Shown: positions 1 through 7,939 of the stretch, piece by piece
How the letters are laid out: every line of letters starts with the position of its first letter
How positions within the stretch are numbered: position 1 is the stretch's first letter
From: Pseudomonas paralcaligenes
Lineage (GTDB): Bacteria > Pseudomonadota > Gammaproteobacteria > Pseudomonadales > Pseudomonadaceae
Assembly: GCF_019655855.1 (NCBI RefSeq)
Contig: NZ_BPFX01000016.1
Coordinates: 1-64,000 of the forward strand
Direction of reading: 5' to 3'
DNA length: 64,000 nt
Translations under genes and position numbers: made by a program
The notes under the pieces: generated by a model
What the model saw: the letters and a program-made list of their open reading frames with translations, nothing else
What the model was told of the DNA's origin: nothing
Databases searched by the model: none

Positions 1-637
1 GCCGGCTGCCGAGCAGCAGCTCGCGGCCCAAGTGCAGACGACGCAGGCGCACATGATCCATCGGTGTCCGTCCCGTCTCGGCGAGGAAGCGGGCGTGGAA
101 GCGGGCGGCCGAGAGGTCGCACAGCCGTGCCAGGTCGGCCACCTGCAGGGGATGGGCGCAATGGCGGTCGATATAGGCGTCGATGCGCGCCAGCGGCAGG
201 CGGGCCTTATAAAGAGGAGGCGGAGCGGCGCTGGTCAGGCTCGCCAGCAGCAGGGCGGCGCCCTGCTGGCCGATCACGTCGTCGTCGATGGGGCTGGTCG
301 CCAGCCAGTCGACCAGTTGCCCCTGGGCCGGGTCGAGCCGGAGCCGGCCGGGGGTCTCCAGCAGTCGGCGCCCGGCGTCGGCATGGTGCCCGAGGCGCTG
401 CTGCAGCCAGCCATCCATCGGCACGTCGAGCACCAGGCAGTGGCTGCCCCGGGGGCTGGCGCAGGTGTGGTGTGCGCCGGGCGGTACCACTGCGAGGCTG
501 AGGCTGGAAACCTGGCAGCCGCGGCCGTCCACCTCGAAGTCCAGCTGCCCGCTGAGGCCGAACACCAGCTGGGCGTGGTCGTGGCTATGGGCGATCTGTT
601 CATGGTGGTAGTGGCGCAGCGAGAGCAACTGGGGCAT
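1..637 (-). CDS. AraC-family regulator with N-terminal cupin domain (partial)
   Basis: The minus-strand frame begins MPQLLSLRHYHHEQIAHSHD and runs off the left edge of the window. The first ~100 residues resemble a cupin/AraC_binding sensor domain (HSHDHAQLVFGLSG, then VVPPGAHH). The later part has the beginning of an AraC-type HTH (IDAYIDRHCAHPLQVADLA, then LCDLSAARFHARFLAETG). A good ribosome site, AGGAG, lies before the ATG at 637. It is divergent from the Pho-boxed plcP-like gene, but nothing shows that it regulates that gene. The C-terminal end is outside the window, so ligand and targets are unknown. Confidence 0.8.
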   Translation of the reverse strand, partial: MPQLLSLRHYHHEQIAHSHDHAQLVFGLSGQLDFEVDGRGCQVSSLSLAVVPPGAHHTCASPRGSHCLVLDVPMDGWLQQRLGHHADAGRRLLETPGRLRLDPAQGQLVDWLATSPIDDDVIGQQGAALLLASLTSAAPPPLYKARLPLARIDAYIDRHCAHPLQVADLARLCDLSAARFHARFLAETGRTPMDHVRLRRLHLGRELLLGSR

Positions 638-687
638 GGCGGGCTCCTGATCGAACGGTCAGTGTACACGCCGCGTCGGCCTGCGCG

Positions 688-716
688 CTGTCATGCAACG
701 GTCACCCGCCGGTCAT
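688..716 (+). promoter_or_regulatory. Pho box (PhoB binding site), three repeats
   Basis: Three 7-bp direct repeats sit exactly 11 bp apart: CTGTCAT (688-694), CGGTCAC (699-705), CGGTCAT (710-716), separated by the 4-bp spacers GCAA and CCGC. This is the architecture of PhoB-binding Pho boxes (CTGTCAT-N4-CTGTCAC consensus). The site ends 53 bp before the start codon of the plcP-like gene and reads toward it. Confidence 0.8.
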
Positions 717-769
717 GGTCGCTTCACCGGTTGCGCGCACTCTCGGCTAAACCCAGCCGGAGGCCGCCC

Positions 770-1579
770 ATGAGCATCGCCGAGCGCAGCAAGCCCAGCC
801 GCAAGCAGCATGTCCGCACCCTGTGGATCTCCGATGTCCACCTCGGCACCCGGGATTGCCAGGCCGAGCGGCTGGCCGGGTTCCTCAAGCGCTACCAGGC
901 GGACCGGGTGTACCTGGTCGGCGACATCATCGACGGCTGGAAGCTGCGCGGCGGCATCTACTGGCCGCAGGCGCATACCAACGTGATCCGCCGCCTGCTG
1001 ACCATGAGCAAGCGCGGCACCGAGGTGATCTACGTCACCGGCAACCACGACGAATTCCTGCGCCGCTACTCGACGCTTATCCTCGGCAACATCCAGCTGG
1101 TGGACGAGGCCGAGCACTACACTGCCGATGGCCGGCGCCTGCTGGTGATCCACGGCGACCAGTTCGACGTGATCACCCGCTACCACCGCTGGCTGGCCTT
1201 CCTCGGCGACTCGGCCTACGAGTTCACCCTGACCCTCAACCGCTGGCTCAACCACTGGCGCGAGCGCTGGGGCTACGGCTACTGGTCGCTGTCGGCCTAC
1301 CTCAAGCACAAGGTCAAGACGGCGGTGAACTTCATCAGCGACTTCGAGGAAGCCATCGCCCACGAGTGCGTGAAGCGCGGCTTCGACGGCGTGGTCTGCG
1401 GGCACATCCACCATGCGGAGATCCGCCGGGTCGGCGCCGTGGAGTACATGAACTGCGGCGACTGGGTGGAGTCCTGCTCGGCGCTGATCGAGCACCTCGA
1501 CGGCAGCATCCAGCTGTACCGGCTGGCCGAGGACCAGACGCAGGCGACCGAGGTGGCGACCGTCGGGCAGGCGGCATGA
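770..1579 (+). CDS. plcP: PlcP-like metallophosphoesterase (LpxH/UDP-diacylglucosamine diphosphatase family)
   Basis: A 269-aa calcineurin-like phosphoesterase. Metal-binding motifs appear in order: SDVH (21-24), GD (51-52), GNHD (91-94), HGD (128-130) and GHIHH (211-215). Proteins of this type were first annotated as UDP-2,3-diacylglucosamine diphosphatases. A subgroup, PlcP, acts as an intracellular phospholipase C that turns membrane phospholipids into diacylglycerol during phosphate starvation. Assignment to PlcP rather than LpxH rests on context: a Pho box upstream and a 4-bp overlap (ATGA) with a GT4 glycosyltransferase, the known plcP-agt arrangement. The start was chosen at MSIAERSKPS, after a GGAGG-like site at 759-763; longer in-frame starts would overlap the divergent regulator. 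Confidence 0.78.
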   Translation: MSIAERSKPSRKQHVRTLWISDVHLGTRDCQAERLAGFLKRYQADRVYLVGDIIDGWKLRGGIYWPQAHTNVIRRLLTMSKRGTEVIYVTGNHDEFLRRYSTLILGNIQLVDEAEHYTADGRRLLVIHGDQFDVITRYHRWLAFLGDSAYEFTLTLNRWLNHWRERWGYGYWSLSAYLKHKVKTAVNFISDFEEAIAHECVKRGFDGVVCGHIHHAEIRRVGAVEYMNCGDWVESCSALIEHLDGSIQLYRLAEDQTQATEVATVGQAA

Positions 1580-2613
1580 GGATTCTCGTCGTCAGCGATG
1601 CCTGGGCGCCGCAGGTCAACGGCGTGGTGACCAGCCTGCAGGCGCTGGTGCGGGAACTGCGTGGCCTGGGGCATCTGGTCAAGGTGCTGTCGCCGCAGGA
1701 TTTCAACCACGTGCCCTGTCCGAGCTACCCGGAGATTCCCCTGGCCTGGGACCTGTGGCGGGTCGGCCCGGCGATCCGCGACTTCCGCCCGGACTGCGTG
1801 CACCTGGCGACCGAGGGCCCGCTTGGCTGGGCCGCCCGGCGCTGGCTGAAGCGGCGCGGGCTGGCCTTCTCCAGTGCCATTCACACGCGCTTTCCCGAAT
1901 ACGTGCACACCCGCTGGCCGCGCATTCCGCTGGCCTGGGGCTATGCCTTCCTGCGCCGCTTCCACCGCCCGAGCGAGGCGGTGCTGGTGAGCACCGAGCG
2001 ATTGCGCGACGAGTTCGCCACGTGGGGACTCGGCCGGCTGCACCTGTGGCGCAAGGGTGTGGATACGAAGCTGTTCCGCCCGCAGGGCGAGGCGCCGGCC
2101 GAGCCGGTGTTCCTCTATGTCGGTCGCCTGGCGGCGGAAAAGAACCTGCGTGCCTTCCTCGATCTGGAACTGCCGGGTGAGAAGCGGGTGGTGGGAGATG
2201 GCCCCGAGCGGGCCGTGCTGGAGCGCGACTATCCCGATGCGCGCTTTCTCGGCTTCCAGCAGGGTGAGACGCTGGCGCGGTCCTTCGCCAGCGCCAGCGT
2301 GCTGGTGTTTCCCTCGCGCACCGATACCTACGGGCTGGTGATGCTGGAGGCCCTGGCCTGCGGCACGCCAGTGGCCGCCTTCCCGGTGACCGGTCCGCTG
2401 GACGTGCTGGAGGCTGGGGTAACGGGGATCATGGATGAAAGCCTGGAGCGTGCCTGCCTGGGCGCCTTGCGGCTGGACCGGGCGCAGTGCGCCGAGCGTG
2501 CGGCGCGACAGTCGTGGCGGGCCTCGGCGCTGGAGTTCCTGGCCTGCCAGCCGTTGGTGGATGGCACAGAGATTCGAGTGGAAGCGCCGCAGGCGCTGCC
2601 GATGTCCGTGTAG
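1576..2613 (+). CDS. agt: GT4-family glycosyltransferase (Agt-like, diacylglycerol glycosylation)
   Basis: A 345-aa GT-B fold glycosyltransferase. The N-terminus MRILVVSDAWAPQVNGV is typical of GT4 enzymes. The donor-binding half contains YVGRLAAEKNL and the E-x7-E region TDTYGLVMLEALACGTPV. Its ATG overlaps the stop codon of the plcP-like gene, so the two are almost certainly co-transcribed and translationally coupled. In bacteria with plcP-agt, Agt glycosylates the diacylglycerol released by PlcP, replacing phospholipids with glycolipids when phosphate is short. That function is inferred from gene order and the Pho box; the sugar donor cannot be read from sequence. Confidence 0.8.
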   Translation: MRILVVSDAWAPQVNGVVTSLQALVRELRGLGHLVKVLSPQDFNHVPCPSYPEIPLAWDLWRVGPAIRDFRPDCVHLATEGPLGWAARRWLKRRGLAFSSAIHTRFPEYVHTRWPRIPLAWGYAFLRRFHRPSEAVLVSTERLRDEFATWGLGRLHLWRKGVDTKLFRPQGEAPAEPVFLYVGRLAAEKNLRAFLDLELPGEKRVVGDGPERAVLERDYPDARFLGFQQGETLARSFASASVLVFPSRTDTYGLVMLEALACGTPVAAFPVTGPLDVLEAGVTGIMDESLERACLGALRLDRAQCAERAARQSWRASALEFLACQPLVDGTEIRVEAPQALPMSV

Positions 2614-2632
2614 GCCGAGCGCATCGCCGGCT

Positions 2633-2787
2633 CCAATAAAAAGGCTATGTCCACGTTAGTTGTAGGGGGCTTAATCCTGCTTTTGTGGGAGCGGCTGGGC
2701 GGAATTCCGATTGGCCGCGAAATTCGCGGATAAATCCGCTCCCATAAGGCGTGCAGCAACTGACGGGGACATAGCCAATAAAAAGGC
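2633..2787. repeat. REP-like palindromic element with outer inverted repeats and 13-bp direct flanks
   Basis: The inner arms TTGTGGGAGCGG (2683-2694) and CCGCTCCCATAA (2737-2748) form an imperfect palindrome like Pseudomonas REP sequences. Outer arms GGCTATGTCC (2643-2652) and GGACATAGCC (2767-2776) are a perfect 10-bp inverted repeat. The whole unit is flanked by an exact 13-bp direct repeat, CCAATAAAAAGGC (2633-2645 and 2775-2787). This fits a small non-autonomous mobile element (REPIN/MITE-like) that duplicated target sequence at the edge of the terminator. Confidence 0.6.
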
Positions 2788-2808
2788 CCGCATTCAGCGG
2801 GCCTTTTT
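2785..2808. terminator. Bidirectional rho-independent terminator between agt and fdxA
   Basis: Stem GGCCCGC (2785-2791), loop ATTCA, stem GCGGGCC (2797-2803), followed by TTTTT. The left side carries AAAAA, so it can serve the convergent fdxA transcript as well. Confidence 0.88.
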
Positions 2809-2821
2809 GCAGTCTTCGAAC

Positions 2822-3145
2822 TCAGCGTTCCAGGTGCTGCAGCTTGTCCTTCACGCCGTCCCATTCCTCGGCGTCCGACAGTGCATCCTTCTTCTCGGTG
2901 ATGTTCGGCCAGACTTCCGCCAGCTCGGCGTTCAACTCGATGAACTCCTGCATGCCGTCCGGCACCTCGTCCTCGGAGAAGATCGCCTGGGCGGGGCACT
3001 CCGGCTCGCACAGGGCGCAGTCGATGCACTCGTCCGGGTGGATCACCAGGAAGTTCGGGCCTTCGTAGAAACAGTCCACCGGGCAGACTTCCACGCAGTC
3101 GGTGTATTTGCATTTGATGCAGTTGTCGGTAACGACGAAGGTCAT
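2822..3145 (-). CDS. fdxA: Seven-iron ferredoxin FdxA
   Basis: A 107-aa [3Fe-4S][4Fe-4S] ferredoxin, a soluble low-potential electron carrier. Cysteines fall in the FdI pattern: C9, C12, C17, C21 in [14 protein letters not shown] and C40, C43, C46, C50 in [13 protein letters not shown]9, C17 and C50 are expected to bind the 3Fe cluster; C21, C40, C43 and C46 the 4Fe cluster. The rest is the acidic C-terminal extension typical of this family. It lies downstream of mutS on the same strand, as in other pseudomonads, with a 138-bp gap. Confidence 0.95.
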   Translation of the reverse strand: MTFVVTDNCIKCKYTDCVEVCPVDCFYEGPNFLVIHPDECIDCALCEPECPAQAIFSEDEVPDGMQEFIELNAELAEVWPNITEKKDALSDAEEWDGVKDKLQHLER

Positions 3146-3283
3146 GCTGATTCTCTCCTCGTGCGGCGGCGCTGGGCCCCGTCTGCGCAGGGTTTGCAGG
3201 CGCTCGATATAGGCCGCGGCTCAGGCTGTAAACCGGGCAGTCATAAAAATGCGCGCGATTCTATCAGCTTGAGCCGCTTCGCG

Positions 3284-5857
3284 TTAGACCCGCGCCTTCC
3301 ATGCATAGACCAGCTCCAGCGCGCGGCGCGGGGTGAGATCGTCCGGGGCCAGCCGGCTCAGCTCCTCCAGCACAGGATGCGGCAGCGTGGCGAACAGGTC
3401 GCTCTGCAAGGGTGCGGCGATTTGTCCCGGCTCGTGGCGTGGCGCGTCGTGGGGCAGGCTGGTGGTTTCCAGCCGGGCGAGGTGCTGGCGCGCACGCTGG
3501 ATCACCGGCCCCGGCACGCCGGCCAGTTGTGCCACCGCCAGGCCGTAGCTCTGGCTGGCCGGGCCGGGCAGCACGTGGTGGAGGAACACGATACGTTCGT
3601 TGTGCTCGGTGGCGTTGAGGTGCACGTTGGCTGCCACCGGCTCGCTTTCCGGCAGCACGGTCAGCTCGAAGTAGTGGGTGGCGAACAGCGTCCAGGCGCG
3701 CAGCTGGGCCAGGTGCTCGGCCGCCGACCAGGCCAGCGACAGGCCATCGAAGGTGCTGGTGCCGCGGCCCACTTCGTCCATCAGCACCAGGCTGCGGTCG
3801 GTGGCGTTGTGCAGGATGTTGGCGGTCTCGCTCATCTCCACCATGAAGGTGGAACGGCCGCCGGCCAGGTCGTCGCTGGAGCCGATGCGGGTAAAGATGT
3901 GGTCGACCAGCGACAGCTCGCAACTGGCCGCCGGCACGTAGCTGCCGATGTGGGCGAGCAGCACGATCAGTGCGGTCTGGCGCATGTAGGTGGACTTACC
4001 GCCCATGTTCGGGCCGGTGATGATCAGCATGCGGGTGTTGTCGTCCAGCCCCAGGTCGTTGGCCACGAAGGGCGTTTCCAGCACCTGCTCGACCACCGGG
4101 TGGCGGCCCTGCTCGATACGCATGCAGGGCTCCTCGACGAAGCGCGGGCGGTTCAGGTCGAGGTTCAGCGCGCGCTCGGCCAGGTTGGCCAGCACGTCCA
4201 GTTCGGCCAGGGCGCTGGCGGTGTCCTGCAGTGGTGCCAACTGGGCGATGAGGATTTCCAGCAGCTCCTCGTACAACTGTTTCTCGCGGGCCAGGGCGCG
4301 GCTCTTGGCCGACAGCGCCTTGTCCTCGAAGGTCTTCAGCTCCGGCGTGATGAAGCGCTCGGCGCCTTTCAGGGTCTGCCGGCGAATGTAGTCGGCCGGT
4401 GCCGATTCGGCCTGCTTGCTGGGCAGCTCGATGAAGTAGCCGTGCACGCGGTTGTAGCCGACCTTGAGGTTGGCCAGGCCGGTACGCGCCTTCTCCCGCG
4501 CCTCCAGGTCCATCAGGTACTGGCCGGCGTTCTCGCTGATCGATTGCAGTTCGTCCAGCTCGGCGTCGTAGCCGGTCTTCAGCACGCCGCCGTCGCGGAT
4601 CACCGCCGGCGGGTTGTCGATGATGGCGCGCTGCAGCAGATCGGCCAGTTCCGGGTAGGTGCGGATGTTCACCGCCAGCTCGGCCAGGTGTGGGGTGTCC
4701 AGTTCGGACATCGCGCCCTGCAGCTGCGGCAGCGCGGCGAGGGCGTCGCGCAGGCGTGCCAGGTCGCGCGGACGGGCGTTGCGCAGGCCGATACGGGCGA
4801 GGATGCGCTCGACGTCGCCGATGTCCTTGAGCTGAGGCTGCAGCAGTTCGAAGCGGTAGCGGTCGAGCAGGCAGGCGATGGCTTCCTGGCGCCCCTCCAG
4901 CACGGTGCGGTCGCGCAGCGGACGGTTCAGCCAGCGGGTCAGCAGGCGCGAGCCCATGGCGGTCTGGCAGCGGTCGACCACCGATTGCAGGGTGTTGTCG
5001 CGTCCGCCGGAGAGGTTGGTGTCCAGCTCCAGATTGCGGCGGCTGGCGCCGTCGAGGATGACGGTGTCGTCCAGGCGCTCGTGGCGCAGGTTGCGCAGGT
5101 GGGGCAGGGCGGTGCGCTGGGTCTCCTTGGCGTAGACCAGCAGGCAGCCGGCGGCGCCGATCGCCAGGGTCAGGCCTTCGCAGCCGAAGCCCTTGAGGTC
5201 CTGGGTGCCGAACTGCTGGCACAGGCTCTTGCGTGCGCTGTCGCGCTCGAAATCCCAGGGAGCGCGACGGCGCACGCCGCGGCGCTTTTCTATGGGCAGG
5301 CCCTGGGGCCAGTCGTCGGGGATCAGCAGCTCGGCAGGGCTGAGACGCTCCAGCTCGGCCAGCAGGTTTTCCCAGCCTTTGAGTTCCTGCACGCTGAAAC
5401 GGCCGCTGGTGATGTCGAGCATGGCCAGGCCGAACAGCTTCTCGTCACCCAGGATGGCGCCGACCAGATTGTCGCGGCGCTCGTCGAGGAAGGCCTCGTC
5501 GCTGATGGTGCCGGGGGTGATGATGCGCACCACCTGGCGTTCCACCGGACCCTTGCTGGTGGCCGGGTCGCCGATCTGTTCGCAGATCGCCACCGCCTCG
5601 CCGAATTTCACCAGGCGCGCCAGGTAGCCTTCGGCCGAGTGGAAGGGGATGCCGGCCATGGGGATGGCCTGGCCGGCGGACTGGCCGCGGGCGGTGAGGG
5701 TGATGTCGAGCAGGGCGGCCGCCTTCTTGGCGTCCTCGTAGAACAGCTCATAGAAGTCGCCCATGCGGTAGAACATCAGCAGGTCTGGATGCTGGTTCTT
5801 CAGCCTCCAGTACTGCTGCATCATCGGGGTGTGCGATGAATAATCGTTTTTATCCAT
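3284..5857 (-). CDS. mutS: DNA mismatch repair protein MutS
   Basis: An 857-aa MutS, the mismatch-recognition ATPase of post-replicative repair. The mismatch-contacting GDFYE motif (residues 33-37) follows [12 protein letters not shown]; the C-terminal ATPase has Walker [10 protein letters not shown], then [12 protein letters not shown] and ATHYFEL. Length matches the family (about 855 aa in Pseudomonas). The start was set at ATG 5857 ([11 protein letters not shown]); an in-frame TTG three codons upstream is less likely. The ribosome site is weak (AAGTGA). Upstream of the gene, where cinA-recA often lies in pseudomonads, accessory DNA is found instead. Confidence 0.97.
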   Translation of the reverse strand: MDKNDYSSHTPMMQQYWRLKNQHPDLLMFYRMGDFYELFYEDAKKAAALLDITLTARGQSAGQAIPMAGIPFHSAEGYLARLVKFGEAVAICEQIGDPATSKGPVERQVVRIITPGTISDEAFLDERRDNLVGAILGDEKLFGLAMLDITSGRFSVQELKGWENLLAELERLSPAELLIPDDWPQGLPIEKRRGVRRRAPWDFERDSARKSLCQQFGTQDLKGFGCEGLTLAIGAAGCLLVYAKETQRTALPHLRNLRHERLDDTVILDGASRRNLELDTNLSGGRDNTLQSVVDRCQTAMGSRLLTRWLNRPLRDRTVLEGRQEAIACLLDRYRFELLQPQLKDIGDVERILARIGLRNARPRDLARLRDALAALPQLQGAMSELDTPHLAELAVNIRTYPELADLLQRAIIDNPPAVIRDGGVLKTGYDAELDELQSISENAGQYLMDLEAREKARTGLANLKVGYNRVHGYFIELPSKQAESAPADYIRRQTLKGAERFITPELKTFEDKALSAKSRALAREKQLYEELLEILIAQLAPLQDTASALAELDVLANLAERALNLDLNRPRFVEEPCMRIEQGRHPVVEQVLETPFVANDLGLDDNTRMLIITGPNMGGKSTYMRQTALIVLLAHIGSYVPAASCELSLVDHIFTRIGSSDDLAGGRSTFMVEMSETANILHNATDRSLVLMDEVGRGTSTFDGLSLAWSAAEHLAQLRAWTLFATHYFELTVLPESEPVAANVHLNATEHNERIVFLHHVLPGPASQSYGLAVAQLAGVPGPVIQRARQHLARLETTSLPHDAPRHEPGQIAAPLQSDLFATLPHPVLEELSRLAPDDLTPRRALELVYAWKARV

Positions 5858-6015
5858 TAAAATCAATCACTTAAAAGTATTTAAATTGGATTTTGGGGTA
5901 AATTTGGGGCTGTTTTGACACATCTTCTCGTCCCATCTGACTCGTTCCAGCACTCTTGTGGACGCAAGTCTTCCAATGTGCATGTCCAGCCCAACATCGA
6001 TTAGCCCTTGGGTGT

Positions 6016-6243
6016 TCACTGCGTGATGTCGCTACTGCTGTTGAGTGGCCATTGTCCGGTCTTGAGCATAAATAGCTCGAAGAGCCCAGGAGGCATTGTG
6101 CGATCTCCTGCTTCCCACTGCTGCCAAGCACGCAATGATGCTTGGACTGTTTGCGCTGCCTTCGTTTGGGTTAGCCCGGCGATGGTTCGGGCTTCTCGGA
6201 TGGCGGATGGCATCGGACTCTGAATTTTATTTGGCGAGGTCAT
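6016..6243 (-). CDS. Small XRE-like helix-turn-helix protein
   Basis: About 75 aa. The core SAIREARTIAGLTQTKAAQT followed by ASLRAWQQWEAGDRTMPPG looks like a compact Cro/XRE-type HTH, including the WEAGDR turn seen in phage-type regulators. Start is uncertain: ATG 6243 (MTSPNK) and an internal Met (MPSAIREAR) are both possible, and neither has a strong ribosome site. It sits between mutS and the Gabija-like pair, on the same strand, 540 bp beyond gajB. It could be an orphan regulator of the accessory region. Confidence 0.55.
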   Translation of the reverse strand: MTSPNKIQSPMPSAIREARTIAGLTQTKAAQTVQASLRAWQQWEAGDRTMPPGLFELFMLKTGQWPLNSSSDITQ

Positions 6244-6282
6244 TGAGATGTTGGTAATAGAAGATGGCCAGACTTTGTGCAT

Positions 6283-6781
6283 TATATGCTCAACGCGCGT
6301 ACTGATTATAAATTGTCGTCCTGCCGAGTAATTTCAGCGGCTAAAGGCGAATTGTGCTGCTGCGGTGAATGGCCCTCTGGTGATGGTCTTGGTGACATCT
6401 GCAGCTTAAGACTGAGGTTTAGGCTGGCAATTGCTGCTGGTGCCACGCCTCTCGGCACCGACCATAGGCTGACCGCTGTAATCGGGTGGGGCATGGTTGT
6501 CTCTTCATCGTGGCGATCTAGCCTGACACCGTCTTCCAGTGCGTCCAGTACATTGTCCTGTGCGCCTATCTGACGATCTGCCAGTCACAAATCAGGCTCC
6601 GCCGCAGATGGGGAGAGGGGGATCTGAAGTTCTTGATGTGGGTTGTCCCTAGCTGGAGCTACTGGGGGCCTGGAAGGCTCGCATCACCAGTCGAGTGTTT
6701 TAGCCAAGCCACTACGGCGACCGATTGAACTCACAGCCGAATGCAGCCCCCTCATCACTGACCAGTAATGAGCAGCCACAG
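6283..6781. other. 500-bp stretch without a recognised gene
   Basis: Between the small HTH gene and gajB. Short open frames exist on both strands but show no recognisable domain, no good ribosome site and no clear repeat. Probably non-coding or the eroded remnant of an accessory gene. Confidence 0.4.
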
Positions 6782-7939
6782 TCAAGTGGGGGGCTTCGTC
6801 CAAGCGGGGAAGCGTAAGCCCTCCGCTTTCTTGTCCGGCACGATGAATCCCAAGCTATACCTAGCCCGTGTTATTGCAACGTACAGCTTGTTCTGCGTAG
6901 TTTCAGCGTCGGCAGGGAAAGGAGTAGCGCCGTCCAGAACGAAGTGCATCTGGCTGTCCGACGGTAGAATCAGCACACGATCAAAACTCAATCCTTTGCT
7001 GCCACCAAAGTTGTAGCAGCGAGCCTGAGTAGGAAGAATCGTTGTCCCAGAAGCTACGTTCCAGCGCAGTACCATTGGGTTATACGTCGCGATGTAGTCG
7101 GTGAGGTCCGATTGCTTGACGATGAAAACGCCAAGATGGTGGGTGAACTCAGGGGGGATATCGTCAACGGCTGACTTCGTTGCCTCGTAGACGCCCTTAT
7201 GCACCTCATCGGCGACCGCACAGATCGGTTGGATGCACCTCCAATTGAAGGTGAGCGCTTCTTCCTTGAAGCCCATAGATTTGAACTCTGCAATCTTCTC
7301 TGCAGTTGTTTGAGGCGCCTTGTGACCAAACGTTGTCTCGTACACAGTCTGTCGGAAGTCGCCCACACAGGTGATGGGTGGCTTCATTGCTTTGTTCAGA
7401 GCCTTGAGTACCTCGTAATCCCATCCAACTAGGTCTTGCACTTCGTCGAAGTAAACTTGGCTATAGATGTCGCCGAGGCGAATTGCAGCAGCATTCTTTG
7501 TAGCCTTCGAGAGTCGTGTCGCTAGCTTTGCCAAGAAGCCCGTGTGGACTTTCGTATAGCATTGAGTTAGAAAGTGGTTTGGATTATAGCTCTTGTCTTC
7601 CCGCTGCTCTTTGCGTCCGGGTAACATATAGGTTGATCCAGGCCTCAGATGAGGATTGCGGTCGTTGAAAAATACTCCGTCGATCCGCTGCGCAAACAGT
7701 GCTTGCTGATACGGCCTCACCATGTCTTCTAGGTAGAACGAGAACAGACCTTTCACCACGAACCGATCACTGTGCCTACCAAAAGCAGACAGAAATCGGC
7801 TTCTCAGTTCCTGCTGATTACTGGTGGTGTAGGTTACTACCAGCACCTTGCCCCCACGTTCAATCTCGGTAATCGACTCGGTGATGATCTTGTGGGTCTT
7901 CCCTGATCCGGCACCGGCTATGCATAATGTATTAGACAA
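6782..7939 (-). CDS. gajB: Gabija-like GajB: UvrD/PcrA-type helicase (short form)
   Basis: A 385-aa superfamily 1 helicase-like protein. Walker A is AGAGSGKT at residues 8-15, Walker B lies in VYFDEVQDL, followed by GDFRQTVY, FNWRC, GSKGLSFDRV and the C-terminal VAITRARYSLGF. The start must be TTG at 7939: it is 8 bp inside gajA, has GGTGAGG upstream, and the next ATG would lose the P-loop. In Gabija, GajB senses DNA ends or single strands and activates the GajA nuclease against phage. At 385 aa it is shorter than the ~490-aa type protein, so some helicase accessory domains are reduced. Another class 2 OLD partner helicase is the alternative. Confidence 0.75.
   Translation of the reverse strand: MSNTLCIAGAGSGKTHKIITESITEIERGGKVLVVTYTTSNQQELRSRFLSAFGRHSDRFVVKGLFSFYLEDMVRPYQQALFAQRIDGVFFNDRNPHLRPGSTYMLPGRKEQREDKSYNPNHFLTQCYTKVHTGFLAKLATRLSKATKNAAAIRLGDIYSQVYFDEVQDLVGWDYEVLKALNKAMKPPITCVGDFRQTVYETTFGHKAPQTTAEKIAEFKSMGFKEEALTFNWRCIQPICAVADEVHKGVYEATKSAVDDIPPEFTHHLGVFIVKQSDLTDYIATYNPMVLRWNVASGTTILPTQARCYNFGGSKGLSFDRVLILPSDSQMHFVLDGATPFPADAETTQNKLYVAITRARYSLGFIVPDKKAEGLRFPAWTKPPT

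Noticed and set aside
2711..5839. 1042-aa open frame on the plus strand
   Set aside because: Antisense to mutS; composition (Gln, His, Val, Gly rich) is that of a high-GC mirror frame and it also runs through fdxA.
5871..6131. 86-aa minus-strand frame between mutS and the HTH gene
   Set aside because: Overlaps the better supported HTH gene, lacks a ribosome site and has random-looking composition.
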